This document shows, piece after piece, positions 12,618 to 12,951 of a DNA stretch of 12,951 nt (the first letter of the stretch is position 1; every line of letters starts with the position of its first letter). The notes beneath the pieces were generated by a model. The model was not told the DNA's origin. It saw nothing but the letters and a program-made list of their open reading frames with translations, and ran no database searches. Source of the DNA: DATKYK01 sp034430255 (GTDB lineage: Bacteria > Chloroflexota > Dehalococcoidia > E44-bin15); the NCBI GenBank assembly GCA_034430255.1, contig DAOUEU010000111.1, forward strand, positions 1 through 12,951. The letters run 5' to 3'. The translations under genes were made by a program, and so were the position numbers.

Positions 12618-12951
12618 CTAATCCACGGGCTTGAACTTTACCTTGGGCGCGCCGCAGATGGGGCATTTATCTGGCGCCTCACCCTCCACAGTGTAGCCGC
12701 ACACCTGGCAAACGTAGAAGGTTTTATCCTCTGGGGCCTGCTTTTTCTCCAGCATGTCGAGGGCGGCCTTGAATAAACCGTGGTGGATCTTCTCGACCCG
12801 GTTCGCCAGGTCGAAGCTGGTTCTCGCTTTGCTCTCGCCTTCGGCCTCGGCCTGCTCAATAAATTCGGGATACATCTCGGTGAACTCGTAGTGCTCGCCG
12901 CCGATGGCCGTCTGCAGGTTGTCCCCGGTGGACCTTATCCCCTCAAGGACA
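12618..12951 (-). CDS. rbr: Rubrerythrin, C-terminal part (gene continues beyond the window)
   Basis: The reading frame is open from the window edge, giving 110 visible residues; the N-terminus is outside. An ATG at 12873-12875 is internal, because the preceding codons read RSTGDNLQTAIGGEHYEFTE, typical of the rubrerythrin di-iron domain. An ExxH motif (EKIH) follows. The C-terminal rubredoxin-like domain has two cysteine pairs, YVCQVCGY and CPICGAP, which bind one iron. Rubrerythrins reduce hydrogen peroxide in the cytoplasm of anaerobes using electrons from NADH or rubredoxin. The gene is followed by a strong hairpin and then the nifU-like copy 2 on the same strand. Confidence 0.93.
   Translation of the reverse strand, partial: VLEGIRSTGDNLQTAIGGEHYEFTEMYPEFIEQAEAEGESKARTSFDLANRVEKIHHGLFKAALDMLEKKQAPEDKTFYVCQVCGYTVEGEAPDKCPICGAPKVKFKPVD

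Noticed and set aside
1..12951. CRISPR array or intact insertion sequence
   Set aside because: No regularly spaced short repeats and no complete transposase were seen; the repeats present are few, long and associated with genes.

Overview
The window looks like chromosomal DNA from an anaerobic bacterium of mixed GC content. A Chloroflexota (Dehalococcoidia-like) origin is my best guess. It rests on the combination of rubrerythrin, NifU-type scaffold proteins, many CrtI-type flavoprotein paralogs and a PAS/LuxR regulator; no marker gene proves it.

Left flank (1-1240, minus strand): a dispersed repeat (R1), msrB and a 74-residue NifU-type protein. Directly upstream of the nifU-like gene, but read from the plus strand, is a tRNA-like element followed by a hairpin. 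Core (1239-8907, minus strand): an XRE-PAS-LuxR regulator, then FAD oxidoreductase A, a different FAD oxidoreductase B, a close paralog of A (A2), and a SAM-dependent methyltransferase. The regulator and the methyltransferase each have a good sigma70-type promoter (TTGACA, 17 bp, TAAGMT). The regulator has a lux-box-like palindrome just upstream of its -35, and the methyltransferase has a palindrome over its -35.

Right part (8908-12951): a frameshifted relic resembling the C-terminus of a serine recombinase, and an AT-richer plus-strand CrtI-type oxidoreductase (C) that looks acquired. Next come a second R1 copy, a rubredoxin-like gene stub fused to a partial tRNA-like element, a membrane-anchored molybdopterin oxidoreductase, and a second nifU-like gene encoding exactly the same protein. 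The second tRNA-like element, a strong hairpin and a truncated rubrerythrin gene end the window.

The flavoenzymes and the methyltransferase probably act on one hydrophobic or secondary-metabolite substrate under the regulator, but the substrate cannot be read from the sequence. The flanking genes (msrB, two nifU-like, molybdopterin reductase, rubrerythrin) form an oxidative-stress and Fe-S/metal housekeeping setting. The most novel signal is the duplicated tRNA-like element: the two copies differ by a compensatory base-pair change and wobble-compatible changes, and each is followed by a hairpin whose stem sequence differs but stays paired. This suggests a small structured RNA transcribed opposite the nifU-like genes. 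The two copies also form direct repeats around about 11.4 kb containing the whole flavoenzyme cluster.
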